The notes beneath the pieces are model-generated. The model ran no database searches. It worked only from the letters and a program-made list of their open reading frames with translations, and had not been told where the DNA came from. A stretch of DNA of 6,619 nucleotides from JBAZHE01 sp964547855 (lineage in GTDB: Bacteria > Patescibacteriota > Patescibacteriia > Patescibacteriales > WJLG01), in NCBI GenBank assembly GCA_964547855.1, contig CAZJPG010000030.1, positions 1-6,619 on the forward strand, given 5' to 3'. The position numbers were made by a program, and so were the translations under genes. Shown one piece after another: positions 1-4,954 of this stretch; the first letter of the stretch is position 1, and every line of letters begins with the position of its first letter.

Positions 1-75
1 ATCCGAATTGACGCCTACAAGCGTCAAAAAGAAATAGATTGTCCAAGTATTTTAATGAACTCGCAAAATCTTTAA
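1..75 (+). CDS. possible C-terminal tail of an unrecognised protein, cut by the left window edge
   Basis: Reading frame 1 is open from the first base to a TAA at 73-75. It gives 24 residues beginning IRIDAYKRQKEID and ending NSQNL, a polar and charged stretch that could be a protein C-terminus. The other two + frames stop within the first 40 bases. An open frame of 25 codons is not statistically compelling in itself. The support is circumstantial: it ends just before a hairpin at 88-109 that could also stop + strand transcription, and it would converge on the small-RNA unit opposite. An inverted repeat (TTGACGC at 8-14, GCGTCAA at 21-27) lies inside it. I do not recognise the protein. Confidence 0.25.
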   Translation: MRIDAYKRQKEIDCPSILMNSQNL

Positions 76-80
76 GTCGG

Positions 81-109
81 AAAAAAAACACGGATAACTC
101 GTATCCTGT
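81..109 (-). terminator. intrinsic terminator of the small-RNA unit
   Basis: On the minus strand the stem GGATA (106-102) pairs with TATCC (96-92) across a 5-nt loop. It is extended by ACA (109-107) with TGT (90-88) around one bulged G at 91. A run of eight U (88-81) follows directly. This is a good intrinsic terminator for minus-strand transcription. In the + direction the hairpin is followed only by TTTT then CC, so it would terminate weakly there. Confidence 0.75.
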
Positions 110-181
110 TTTCCGGCCCTTTCCAGGACCACCCGCTCATGCGGATTTACGGCTTAATCAAATTGTATTCTGCTTGATGTT
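81..181 (-). ncRNA. candidate structured small RNA of about 100 nt, unknown family
   Basis: This minus-strand unit has its own promoter (188-214) and intrinsic terminator (81-109) and no credible ORF. The predicted start is near 181. Read 5' to 3' on the minus strand it can form four hairpins. The first is ATCAA (178-174) with TTGAT (161-157), closing a 12-nt loop. The second is ATCCGC-ATGA-GCGGGT (146-131), six pairs with one G-U. The third abuts it with no linker: GGTCCT-GGAA-AGGGCC (130-115), six pairs closed by a GNRA-type GGAA tetraloop. The fourth is the terminator stem. About ten bases between the first and second hairpins (156-147) stay single-stranded. I compared it from memory with SRP RNA, tmRNA, 6S, RNase P RNA and common riboswitches and saw no match. 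A regulatory sRNA or a guide-type RNA (tracrRNA-like, with hairpins near the 3' end) are possible, but no CRISPR array or cas gene is visible here. Confidence 0.55.
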
Positions 182-187
182 GTTTAT

Positions 188-214
188 ATTATACGAATAT
201 AAAAAAAGTGTCAA
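188..214 (-). promoter_or_regulatory. strong sigma-70-type promoter, minus strand, driving the small RNA
   Basis: On the minus strand there is an exact TTGACA (214-209) and an exact TATAAT (193-188), separated by 15 bp. A 15-bp spacer is shorter than the usual 17. The overlapping TAATAT (191-186) would give 17 bp with four of six consensus matches. The spacer contains a T-tract. The predicted start lies near 181. This is the closest match to consensus in the window, and what follows is not an ORF, which is why a non-coding RNA is proposed. Confidence 0.7.
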
Positions 215-359
215 GAGGTAAAACAAGCAAAAAAAGCATAAAAAATACTTATTAAAAATAAGCTAAAATTAGCCATATAAAAAGAAAAGGCAAAATTTAC
301 CTAAAACAAGCGAAGAGTTTTTGCCCAAATTATTAACATTATTTACTATGAATTATTTT
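215..359. other. AT-rich spacer with no gene seen
   Basis: Very AT-rich sequence between the small-RNA promoter and the terminator of the Nudix gene. I see no ORF with a ribosome binding site. The only structure noted is a short perfect inverted repeat, GCTAA-AA-TTAGC at 262-273, whose 2-nt loop is too tight for a normal hairpin. Poly-A runs may act as upstream elements for the promoter at 188-214. Confidence 0.6.
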
Positions 360-402
360 ATAAAAATAAAAAAGCGATTTCCTTGTATTCAGGAAACCAC
401 TT
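360..402 (-). terminator. intrinsic terminator after the Nudix gene
   Basis: On the minus strand AAGTGGTTTCCT (402-391) pairs with AGGAAATCGCTT (383-372). This is a 12-pair stem with two G-U pairs and a 7-nt loop, followed by a T-rich tract (371-360). It begins 14 bases after the stop codon of the Nudix gene, the expected place for its transcription stop. Confidence 0.75.
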
Positions 403-416
403 AATAATAAATACGA

Positions 417-1028
417 CTAACGCCCGATCTTTTTTAACACCACCGGAAGAGCGATTTTTGACCACTCTTCAACATTATTTCTTTCGTCGTCAAAAATTCT
501 ACACGCCTCTGCAAAAGAAACCATGGACCCACTCTTCAATTCTTCGCTAGTGGGAGATAATCTCAGCCTGGTTGTATAAAAAATATTCAAAATCCCCAGA
601 TGAACCTTGTCGATGGGCAATTTGCTTTTACTGATATACCCGATTGGCTGAAAGTCGCTTAAATAAACCCTTAGGCCAACCTCTTCTTTTATTTCCCTGA
701 AAAAACTCGCTATCAAGGGAAAGGCCTTTCCGTCTGCTTCTTTAACATGACCGCCAACACCGCAAGAAAACTTCTTCCTCAGTCTTGCTTCATCACAACC
801 CTTATCAGCGCGCTCATAAACAAAGACTGTTCTCTCGACAGGATTAACAATAACAGAATAGACGATTAACTGCCTTAAGGAAGTATTTTCCTCCAATTCT
901 TCATTCCTTTCCTCCCAAAAAGCGTTTTTCGCAATCACTTCCATTACCGCGTCGTTAACCCTAACCGGAGTGAATCCATCTTTAACTTTTGATAAATCGC
1001 TTGCTCTTACCACTAAAGTTTTACTCAT
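417..1028 (-). CDS. Nudix (MutT-like) hydrolase, divergent GVGGHV type
   Basis: The product has 203 residues. Nudix proteins hydrolyse nucleoside diphosphates linked to another group, with Mg2+ held by the Nudix helix. Visible here are GVGGHV at residues 90-95 and the helix motif REIKEEVGL at 111-119, which keeps the catalytic R-E-x-x-E-E. The box departs from the standard G-x5-E-x7-REUxEExGU: four extra residues separate the second Gly from REIKEE, and the first Glu is missing (Phe/Pro around 103-104). This layout fits, from memory, the family annotated as predicted MutT-type phosphoesterase (COG4112), where GVGGHxxxxD is typical. The first 50 residues form a polar N-terminal region outside the Nudix core. 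The ATG at 1028 has a GAGG six bases upstream. It is divergent from recA and followed by its own terminator. The stop is TAG. The substrate cannot be inferred; house-cleaning of damaged nucleotides is only one possibility. Confidence 0.85.
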   Translation of the reverse strand: MSKTLVVRASDLSKVKDGFTPVRVNDAVMEVIAKNAFWEERNEELEENTSLRQLIVYSVIVNPVERTVFVYERADKGCDEARLRKKFSCGVGGHVKEADGKAFPLIASFFREIKEEVGLRVYLSDFQPIGYISKSKLPIDKVHLGILNIFYTTRLRLSPTSEELKSGSMVSFAEACRIFDDERNNVEEWSKIALPVVLKKIGR

Positions 1029-1122
1029 TTATATCCTCACTTTCGATTTATTACCATAAAATACAACGGTTCTTGTTAAAAACTTTTATAAAACCATTAT
1101 TCCTTTGTTTTAATGGTGTTAA

Positions 1123-1194
1123 ATTGTTAATGTTCAATATAAAAACCTACAATAAAATAAGCCCCACGTCAATATGGCTCTATATTGTTAAATG
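1123..1194 (+). repeat. pair of direct repeats upstream of recA
   Basis: ATTGTTAATGT (1123-1133) recurs as ATTGTTAAATGT (1184-1195), differing by one A, with starts 61 bp apart. The first copy overlaps the candidate -35 box and the second lies just upstream of the TATAAT at 1198. About six helical turns separate them, so they could be a paired operator. In such AT-rich DNA they may also be chance. Confidence 0.3.
1124..1153 (+). promoter_or_regulatory. candidate recA promoter
   Basis: TTGTTA (1124-1129) and TACAAT (1148-1153) are separated by 18 bp, with four and five of six matches to the sigma-70 hexamers. It would start transcription near 1160 and leave a 5' leader of about 95 bases before recA. 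The region is AT-rich, so chance matches are likely. I looked for LexA operators of the enterobacterial (CTGT-N8-ACAG), Gram-positive (GAAC-N4-GTTC) and alphaproteobacterial (GTTC-N7-GTTC) types between 1029 and 1254 and saw none. Confidence 0.4.
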
Positions 1195-1197
1195 TCC

Positions 1198-1203
1198 TAT
1201 AAT
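1198..1203 (+). promoter_or_regulatory. perfect -10 box close to recA
   Basis: An exact TATAAT lies 51 bases upstream of the recA start codon and would start transcription near 1210. No good -35 hexamer sits 16-18 bp upstream (the sequence there is near TGGCTC), so it would need an activator or be a weak or alternative promoter. TTGTTA at 1185-1190 is only 7 bp away, too close to serve as its -35. Confidence 0.35.
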
Positions 1204-1254
1204 ATTATATCGATATTTTAACCTTTTATTTTTTAATCTTTAACTAGTAAAGGT

Positions 1255-2307
1255 ATGGCTGAAGAAAAAAAGACCAACGAGGAGGCCAACAAGGGGAATG
1301 AAGACAAGAAAGCTAAGCTGGAAGCGGCTTTAGCGGCCATGTCACAGATCAAGGAAAAATACGGAGATGGAGCTATCATGAAATTCGGCGAGGCCAAGCG
1401 CGCAAACGTCGATGTCGTATCGACTGGTTGCACCTCACTTGACCTAGCTTTGGGTGTCGGAGGAGTTCCGCGCGGACGCATCATCGAAGTCTTCGGCCCT
1501 GAAGCTTCTGGTAAAACGACCTTGGCACAGCATATAATAGCCGAGGTTCAAAAACTCGGAGGCATCGCCGCCTTTATCGACGCTGAACACGCTCTTGACC
1601 CAGACTATGCCAAGAAGATCGGAGTCGATGTTTCGAATCTTCTTATCTCTCAACCAGATACTGGCGAACAAGCATTGGAGATTTTAGAGACCTTAGTTAG
1701 GTCGAATGCTGTCGATGTAGTGGTCGTCGACTCTGTGGCCGCTCTAGTGCCGCAAAAAGAGATCGAAGGAGAAATGGGCGATCAACACATGGGTCTACAA
1801 GCTCGCTTAATGAGCCAAGCCTTGCGCAAACTCACAGGCACTATTTCTAAGACCAAAACTGTCTGTATCTTCATTAACCAGGTTCGCAACAAAATCGGCG
1901 TCTTCTTCGGTAATCCAGAGACGACCACCGGCGGCAATGCCCTTAAATTTTATTCTTCAGTTCGTATCGAAGTCCGTCGCGCCGCTCAAATAAAACAAGC
2001 CGAAAAGATAATCGGCAACCGCGTCAAAGTTAAGATCGTAAAGAACAAAGTAGCCGCCCCTTTCCGCACTTGTGAATTCGACATCATGTATAACGAAGGC
2101 ATCTCCCTCTCTGGCGACGCCATCGACTTGGGCGTCGAACTCGGCGTCATTAAAAAAAGCGGAAACTCCTACTCTTACGGCGAGAACAAACTTGGCGTTG
2201 GACGCGAGAACGCGAAAGTCTTTTTACGACAGAATCCAAAGATACTTAAAGACATTAAGAAAGACATAGTCATTGCCGCTAAAACAAAAGAACAAGACGA
2301 AGAATAA
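1255..2307 (+). CDS. recA: RecA recombinase, complete
   Basis: The 350-residue product is close to the usual length (353 in E. coli). RecA forms ATP-dependent filaments on single-stranded DNA, carries out strand exchange and triggers LexA-type self-cleavage. In order: a charged N-terminal stretch (1-20), about 14 residues longer than in E. coli; the N-terminal helix domain; Walker A GPEASGKTT (81-89); the catalytic Glu in IDAEHALDP (Glu111); Walker B VVVVDS (155-160); loop L1 around 171-180 (EGEMGDQHMG); Gln209 in INQ; loop L2 210-229 with GNPETTTGGNA; and an acidic C-terminus ending EQDEE. L2 has Asn212 and Phe217 where E. coli has Met, within what the family tolerates. There is no intein or break. 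The start codon has AAAGG only one base upstream, poor spacing for a Shine-Dalgarno site. The start is kept because the conserved core begins soon after and no later in-frame ATG precedes it. Confidence 0.98.
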   Translation: MAEEKKTNEEANKGNEDKKAKLEAALAAMSQIKEKYGDGAIMKFGEAKRANVDVVSTGCTSLDLALGVGGVPRGRIIEVFGPEASGKTTLAQHIIAEVQKLGGIAAFIDAEHALDPDYAKKIGVDVSNLLISQPDTGEQALEILETLVRSNAVDVVVVDSVAALVPQKEIEGEMGDQHMGLQARLMSQALRKLTGTISKTKTVCIFINQVRNKIGVFFGNPETTTGGNALKFYSSVRIEVRRAAQIKQAEKIIGNRVKVKIVKNKVAAPFRTCEFDIMYNEGISLSGDAIDLGVELGVIKKSGNSYSYGENKLGVGRENAKVFLRQNPKILKDIKKDIVIAAKTKEQDEE

Positions 2308-2310
2308 AAT

Positions 2311-2345
2311 AAAAAACACCGATAATAAACTATCGGTGTTTTTTT
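2311..2345. terminator. bidirectional intrinsic terminator between recA and the convergent small gene
   Basis: CACCGATA (2317-2324) and TATCGGTG (2331-2338) form a perfect 8-bp stem around ATAAAC. The stem is flanked by an A-run on the left (2311-2316) and a T-run on the right (2339-2345), so each strand shows a stem followed by U-tract. It starts four bases after the recA stop codon and lies 25 bases beyond the stop of the minus-strand gene ending at 2370, so it can stop both converging transcripts. Confidence 0.9.
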
Positions 2346-2369
2346 AATCTTTACTGCAAAGAACATTTT

Positions 2370-2720
2370 TTACTTGTCGCCGAAAATATCGGCGATGATG
2401 CCCTTGGCCCGCTTGGTAATATTCATTTTACTGAAGGCATCGCCGAGCTTTTCAAGATCACTGGTTATTTCAGTCGCTATTTCAACGAACTTGTCACCGG
2501 TCTTTTTTACGAAATCGTCGACTGCGCTCCTGACTTCGTCCCAATATTCTTCACCGGTCTTCTGGGCAAAGACCAGGCTTATGGACTCACCATCTTCGGA
2601 TGACATATCGACCTGGATCGACCCATCTGCTTCAGTTACTTTGTCGATAATAAATGTCTTACCCGAAAGCTTGTCGACAACTTTTTCTTCTTCCGCTAAG
2701 ACCAGTAAATGTTTGGACAT
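2370..2720 (-). CDS. uncharacterised 116-residue acidic protein
   Basis: I do not recognise this family. The start is set at the ATG at 2720, because AAGGAG (2732-2727) lies exactly six bases upstream. A TTG at 2726 is in frame but abuts that site and is less likely. There is no signal peptide, membrane segment or cysteine. Residues 1-52 look like alternating beta strands (KHLLVLA, KTFIIDKV, SIQVDM, SISLVFA). Residues 56-112 look like amphipathic helices (EEYWDEVRSAVDDFVKK, DKFVEIATEITSDLEKL), ending in a basic patch KRAKG and the tail DIFGDK. It is rich in Asp, Glu and Lys. It has its own ribosome binding site, shares a terminator with recA, and is separated from the upstream ABC operon by a strong terminator, so it probably has its own promoter in 2721-2825. 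A small cytoplasmic adaptor is a guess only. Confidence 0.8.
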   Translation of the reverse strand: MSKHLLVLAEEEKVVDKLSGKTFIIDKVTEADGSIQVDMSSEDGESISLVFAQKTGEEYWDEVRSAVDDFVKKTGDKFVEIATEITSDLEKLGDAFSKMNITKRAKGIIADIFGDK

Positions 2721-2726
2721 AAACAA

Positions 2727-2732
2727 CTCCTT
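2727..2732 (-). promoter_or_regulatory. ribosome binding site that decides the start of the 116-residue gene
   Basis: The minus strand reads AAGGAG (2732-2727), then TTGTTT, then ATG. Six bases of spacing to the ATG at 2720 is ideal, whereas the in-frame TTG at 2726 has none. The ATG is therefore preferred. Confidence 0.8.
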
Positions 2733-2733
2733 C

Positions 2734-2757
2734 TTTTAAAGTTGATTGATTTTAAAG
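2734..2757 (-). repeat. direct repeat upstream of the 116-residue gene
   Basis: The minus strand carries CTTTAAAA twice (2757-2750 and 2741-2734), separated by TCAATCAA, a 16-bp period just upstream of the ribosome binding site. It could be an operator overlapping the promoter or the leader. No clear -35/-10 pair was found here; TTGGCG near 2783 with a TTTAAA-like -10 is weak. Confidence 0.35.
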
Positions 2758-2825
2758 ATATTAAAACAAGATACGCCAACACAATACTTAAACACAAAGC
2801 TGCAAAAAAATCAATAGGACGACAA

Positions 2826-2869
2826 ATAAAAAAAAACCGCCTTAAAAGTCTAAAGACTTAATAAGGCGG
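2826..2869 (-). terminator. strong intrinsic terminator at the end of the ABC transporter operon
   Basis: On the minus strand CCGCCTTA (2869-2862) pairs with TAAGGCGG (2844-2837). An inner AAGTC/GACTT helix nests inside, and a nearly pure U-tract follows (2836-2826). The hairpin begins about 60 bases after the ATPase stop codon. It insulates the downstream 116-residue gene from the operon. Confidence 0.9.
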
Positions 2870-2929
2870 CCAAATCGTTTGGGTATTTATATTAACCCAC
2901 AAAAAGAGCGAAAGGCCGCCAGCTCACTT

Positions 2930-3877
2930 TCAGTCGCGAACCGACGGCTTATATCCTTCAAGCGTCTGCCACCAAGCGGCATCTTCGTGCGTCAGATCGA
3001 ATTCCTTAACTTTTTGGAGAAAATTAGGATCCAGCCCGTCGCGTCTGATCTTCCGCATGACTCTGTTAAAATCTTCGGAGTTTTTAATACTAGTAGGACG
3101 AGGAAGCGGCCAATCGAGCGCCATATCAGTGACGATTTTGGCTCCTTTCCCTGGACTCCCATCATTCTCAGACCAAAACTGGGAAAGAACGACGATACGA
3201 GAACCAAGGAATAATGCCTCTTCCAGGTCATGGGTGACAAAAATGATCGTCTGCTTCTCTTTCTCCCACTGCTCCAGAATAAAAAGTTGCATCGCCTCTC
3301 TAGTTCCCACATCGAGAGCTCCGTGCGGTTCGTCCATTAACAGGACTGATGGCCTCATGACCAATGCTTGAGCAATAGCCGCGCGTTGCCGCATGCCCCC
3401 GGAAAGCTCATGAGGATATTTATCGGCATGCTCCAATAATCCGACATGCCGCAAATAACTATCGCAGGTCTCCCTGAACTCTCCGTTACGCTTCTTCCTG
3501 ACTTTAAAAGGATGAATGATGCTTTCCAGCATTCGAAATTCCTTAAACTCTAAACCGCGAACCACGTTTTGACGAACGGTTAGGTTTGGAAATAGCGAAT
3601 AATTCTGGAAGACCACTCCAACATGAGGATTAGGCTCGACGACCTTTTTACAACCAACCAGCACATCTCCAGAGAATGGCGTCTCCGAACCAAGAATCAT
3701 TCGAAGCATGGTCGACTTTCCACACCCCGTAGGACCTACGACACAAAGGAATTCTCCCTGATCGACACGCAAGACGACATCATTGATTATCGTTCTCATC
3801 TTTCCGGTATTTTTATCCGGATATTTCTGCCAAACGAACTCCAATTTCAACATGTGAGGAATAACATCGTTTCTCAT
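2930..3877 (-). CDS. ABC transporter ATPase, SsuB/TauB class, urea-carboxylase-associated type
   Basis: This 315-residue ATPase would power an importer from the cytoplasmic face. Motifs in order: Walker A GPTGCGKST (48-56), Q-loop Gln91 in VVFQNYSLFP, signature LSGGMRQR (158-165), Walker B VLLMDEP with catalytic Glu183, D-loop GALD (186-189), and switch His216 in VTHDLEE. EPHGALD replaces the usual EPFGALD. About 25 extra residues (112-136, basic) lie between the Q-loop and the signature, and about 85 residues follow the switch region; both resemble, from memory, the ATPases found beside urea carboxylase genes. The ATG at 3877 has AAGGAGG (3888-3882) four bases upstream. That site contains the last two bases of the upstream permease stop codon, so the two genes are probably translationally coupled. 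The product pairs with the permease and binding protein upstream. The stop is TGA. The substrate is unknown. Confidence 0.93.
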   Translation of the reverse strand: MRNDVIPHMLKLEFVWQKYPDKNTGKMRTIINDVVLRVDQGEFLCVVGPTGCGKSTMLRMILGSETPFSGDVLVGCKKVVEPNPHVGVVFQNYSLFPNLTVRQNVVRGLEFKEFRMLESIIHPFKVRKKRNGEFRETCDSYLRHVGLLEHADKYPHELSGGMRQRAAIAQALVMRPSVLLMDEPHGALDVGTREAMQLFILEQWEKEKQTIIFVTHDLEEALFLGSRIVVLSQFWSENDGSPGKGAKIVTDMALDWPLPRPTSIKNSEDFNRVMRKIRRDGLDPNFLQKVKEFDLTHEDAAWWQTLEGYKPSVRD

Positions 3878-3886
3878 CTAACCTCC

Positions 3887-4873
3887 TTATTTGTTGAACC
3901 AGGGGTATTGTTTTTTGATATATGTCCGGACCGCTAAATCAGCTAAAAAGGCCAACAGGCTTATCCAGAGAACATAGGGAATTATCACATCCATAGCCAT
4001 ATAACGACGCACTACGAAGATGCGATAACCAAGACCGGCCATGGCCGCCAAAGTCTCACCAATGAGCAGATAGGCCACTATATCCTTGAATTTCAGACGC
4101 AGAGCGTCTAAAAAATCAGGAAAGACTCGCGGTAGAATGGTTCTGAAAATAATATTGAAAGTCCCGGCGCCCAAGGTCATCGATTTGATGACTAGTTCAT
4201 TGGGATAAGCCTTAACCCGCAAGGATAGATCCAGCACCAAACTTGGAACCACTGCTATGACTATCAATGCCACTTTCGACACCTCATCAAGCCCGAAGAC
4301 TATAAAGAGTATTGGCAGAACAGCTATTGGTGGTGTCTTGTCGAAAAACAGAATAAACCGATAGAACAGAAGTTCGAAATATGGCATCCTCATCATTAAC
4401 CCCAGAAACAAACTGGAAAAGAAAATAATGACTAAAGATATAAGGAAACGTCTGGTACTGGTCAAAGTATCGATCAATAAGCACATTTCCTTGCTCTTCG
4501 GATTCATCCATTCCCCGGACTCTGTCGGATCGGTAAAGACCCGCTTAGTAGTAACTGTGAATTGCTTCCAGTGCCCCCTCACGGAATTTGGCCCGTAATC
4601 ACTTATCACACCCATATCACCTGAATCATTCAGACTACTGTCAGGATCATAGGCCATACGAGAGAAACCTTCCACCATTTGTTTGGGAGTCGGCACTAAT
4701 TTATCATCGGGATTTTCTTTATGTCTGACATGAGCTGACCAGGCATACACTCCCAATGCAATAGCAAACAAAAACCAAGGGAGAATAATACGAGTCGTCT
4801 TATCCGGCTTAGCGTTAACTTTGCAACACCCATAAACCAATCTCAATGGATTAAAAAACCAATTTTTTTTCAC
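3887..4873 (-). CDS. ABC transporter permease, SsuC/TauC class with a large external loop
   Basis: The membrane subunit has 328 residues. The first membrane helix is at about 29-46. A hydrophilic region at about 47-141, probably outside the cell membrane, separates it from the remaining helices: about 142-161, 165-177, 181-196, 200-217, around 264-283 and 295-316. The ATPase-docking EAA-type loop is visible as SMTLGAGTFNIIFRTILPRVFP (in two parts: SMTLGAG near 231 and ILPRVFPDFLDALRL near 246), with the conserved Gly. GLGYRIFVVRRYMAMD, PPIAVLPILFIVFGLDE and IPYVLWI closely recall permeases of the urea-carboxylase-associated group. The external loop is longer than I remember for that group and is rich in Asp, Ser and Gly. 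Two GTG codons compete as start (4876, 4873). GGAG (4883-4880) is three bases from the first and six from the second, so the second is chosen. A terminator separates it from the binding-protein gene upstream. Confidence 0.93.
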   Translation of the reverse strand: MKKNWFFNPLRLVYGCCKVNAKPDKTTRIILPWFLFAIALGVYAWSAHVRHKENPDDKLVPTPKQMVEGFSRMAYDPDSSLNDSGDMGVISDYGPNSVRGHWKQFTVTTKRVFTDPTESGEWMNPKSKEMCLLIDTLTSTRRFLISLVIIFFSSLFLGLMMRMPYFELLFYRFILFFDKTPPIAVLPILFIVFGLDEVSKVALIVIAVVPSLVLDLSLRVKAYPNELVIKSMTLGAGTFNIIFRTILPRVFPDFLDALRLKFKDIVAYLLIGETLAAMAGLGYRIFVVRRYMAMDVIIPYVLWISLLAFLADLAVRTYIKKQYPWFNK

Positions 4874-4879
4874 CACTGT

Positions 4880-4886
4880 CTCCTTT
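4880..4886 (-). promoter_or_regulatory. ribosome binding site of the permease gene, with two tandem GTG starts
   Basis: The minus strand reads AAAGGAG (4886-4880), then ACA, GTG, GTG, then AAA codons. Spacing favours the second GTG (4873). A GTG start also suggests weaker translation than for the ATG-started binding protein, matching the lower amount of permease needed. Confidence 0.6.
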
Positions 4887-4894
4887 CTTTTTTG

Positions 4895-4929
4895 AAAAAA
4901 ACGCCGCCATCCAAAAACGGAGGGCGGCG
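4895..4929 (-). terminator. intrinsic terminator inside the operon, between binding-protein and permease genes
   Basis: On the minus strand CGCCGCC (4929-4923) pairs perfectly with GGCGGCG (4908-4902). The stem continues after one mismatch by three more pairs, with a loop of about six bases (4918-4913), and is followed by seven U (4901-4895). It lies 25 bases after the binding-protein stop and just before the permease ribosome binding site. Partial termination here would make the binding protein more abundant than the permease and ATPase. Confidence 0.88.
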
Positions 4930-4954
4930 CGCATCTTTTACCGACGATCAGATA

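Noticed and set aside
8..27. A terminator from the inverted repeat TTGACGC...GCGTCAA
   Set aside because: In the minus direction no U-tract follows. In the + direction only five A follow, which is not a U-tract. It may be chance within a reading frame.
81..181. SRP RNA, because of the GGAA tetraloop
   Set aside because: SRP RNA needs asymmetric internal loops next to the GGAA loop (the GUCAGG and AGCAGC elements). Here the stem is a plain six-pair helix.
39..221. A 60-codon + strand ORF starting with TTG at the left end
   Set aside because: It has no ribosome binding site, an implausible Pro- and Lys-rich composition, and lies antisense to a unit with much better promoter and terminator signals.
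1..416. A CRISPR array or part of one
   Set aside because: No repeats of 20-40 bases with regular spacing occur here or elsewhere in the window. The tracrRNA idea for the small RNA therefore remains speculation.
989..1243. An 84-codon + strand ORF across the recA upstream region
   Set aside because: Its hydrophobic Ile/Tyr/Leu/Phe-rich product is what AT-rich spacer DNA gives by chance. It overlaps the Nudix start and the recA promoter region.
1277..1300. An alternative recA start using the internal AGGAGG (1280-1285) and the ATG at 1298
   Set aside because: That ATG is out of frame with recA, and the AGGAGG is simply part of the Glu-Glu codons of the charged N-terminus.
2374..2739. A 121-codon + strand ORF opposite the 116-residue gene
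   Set aside because: The minus-strand gene has an ideal ribosome binding site and a protein-like composition. The + strand product is Ser- and Thr-rich and has no start signal, so it is a shadow.
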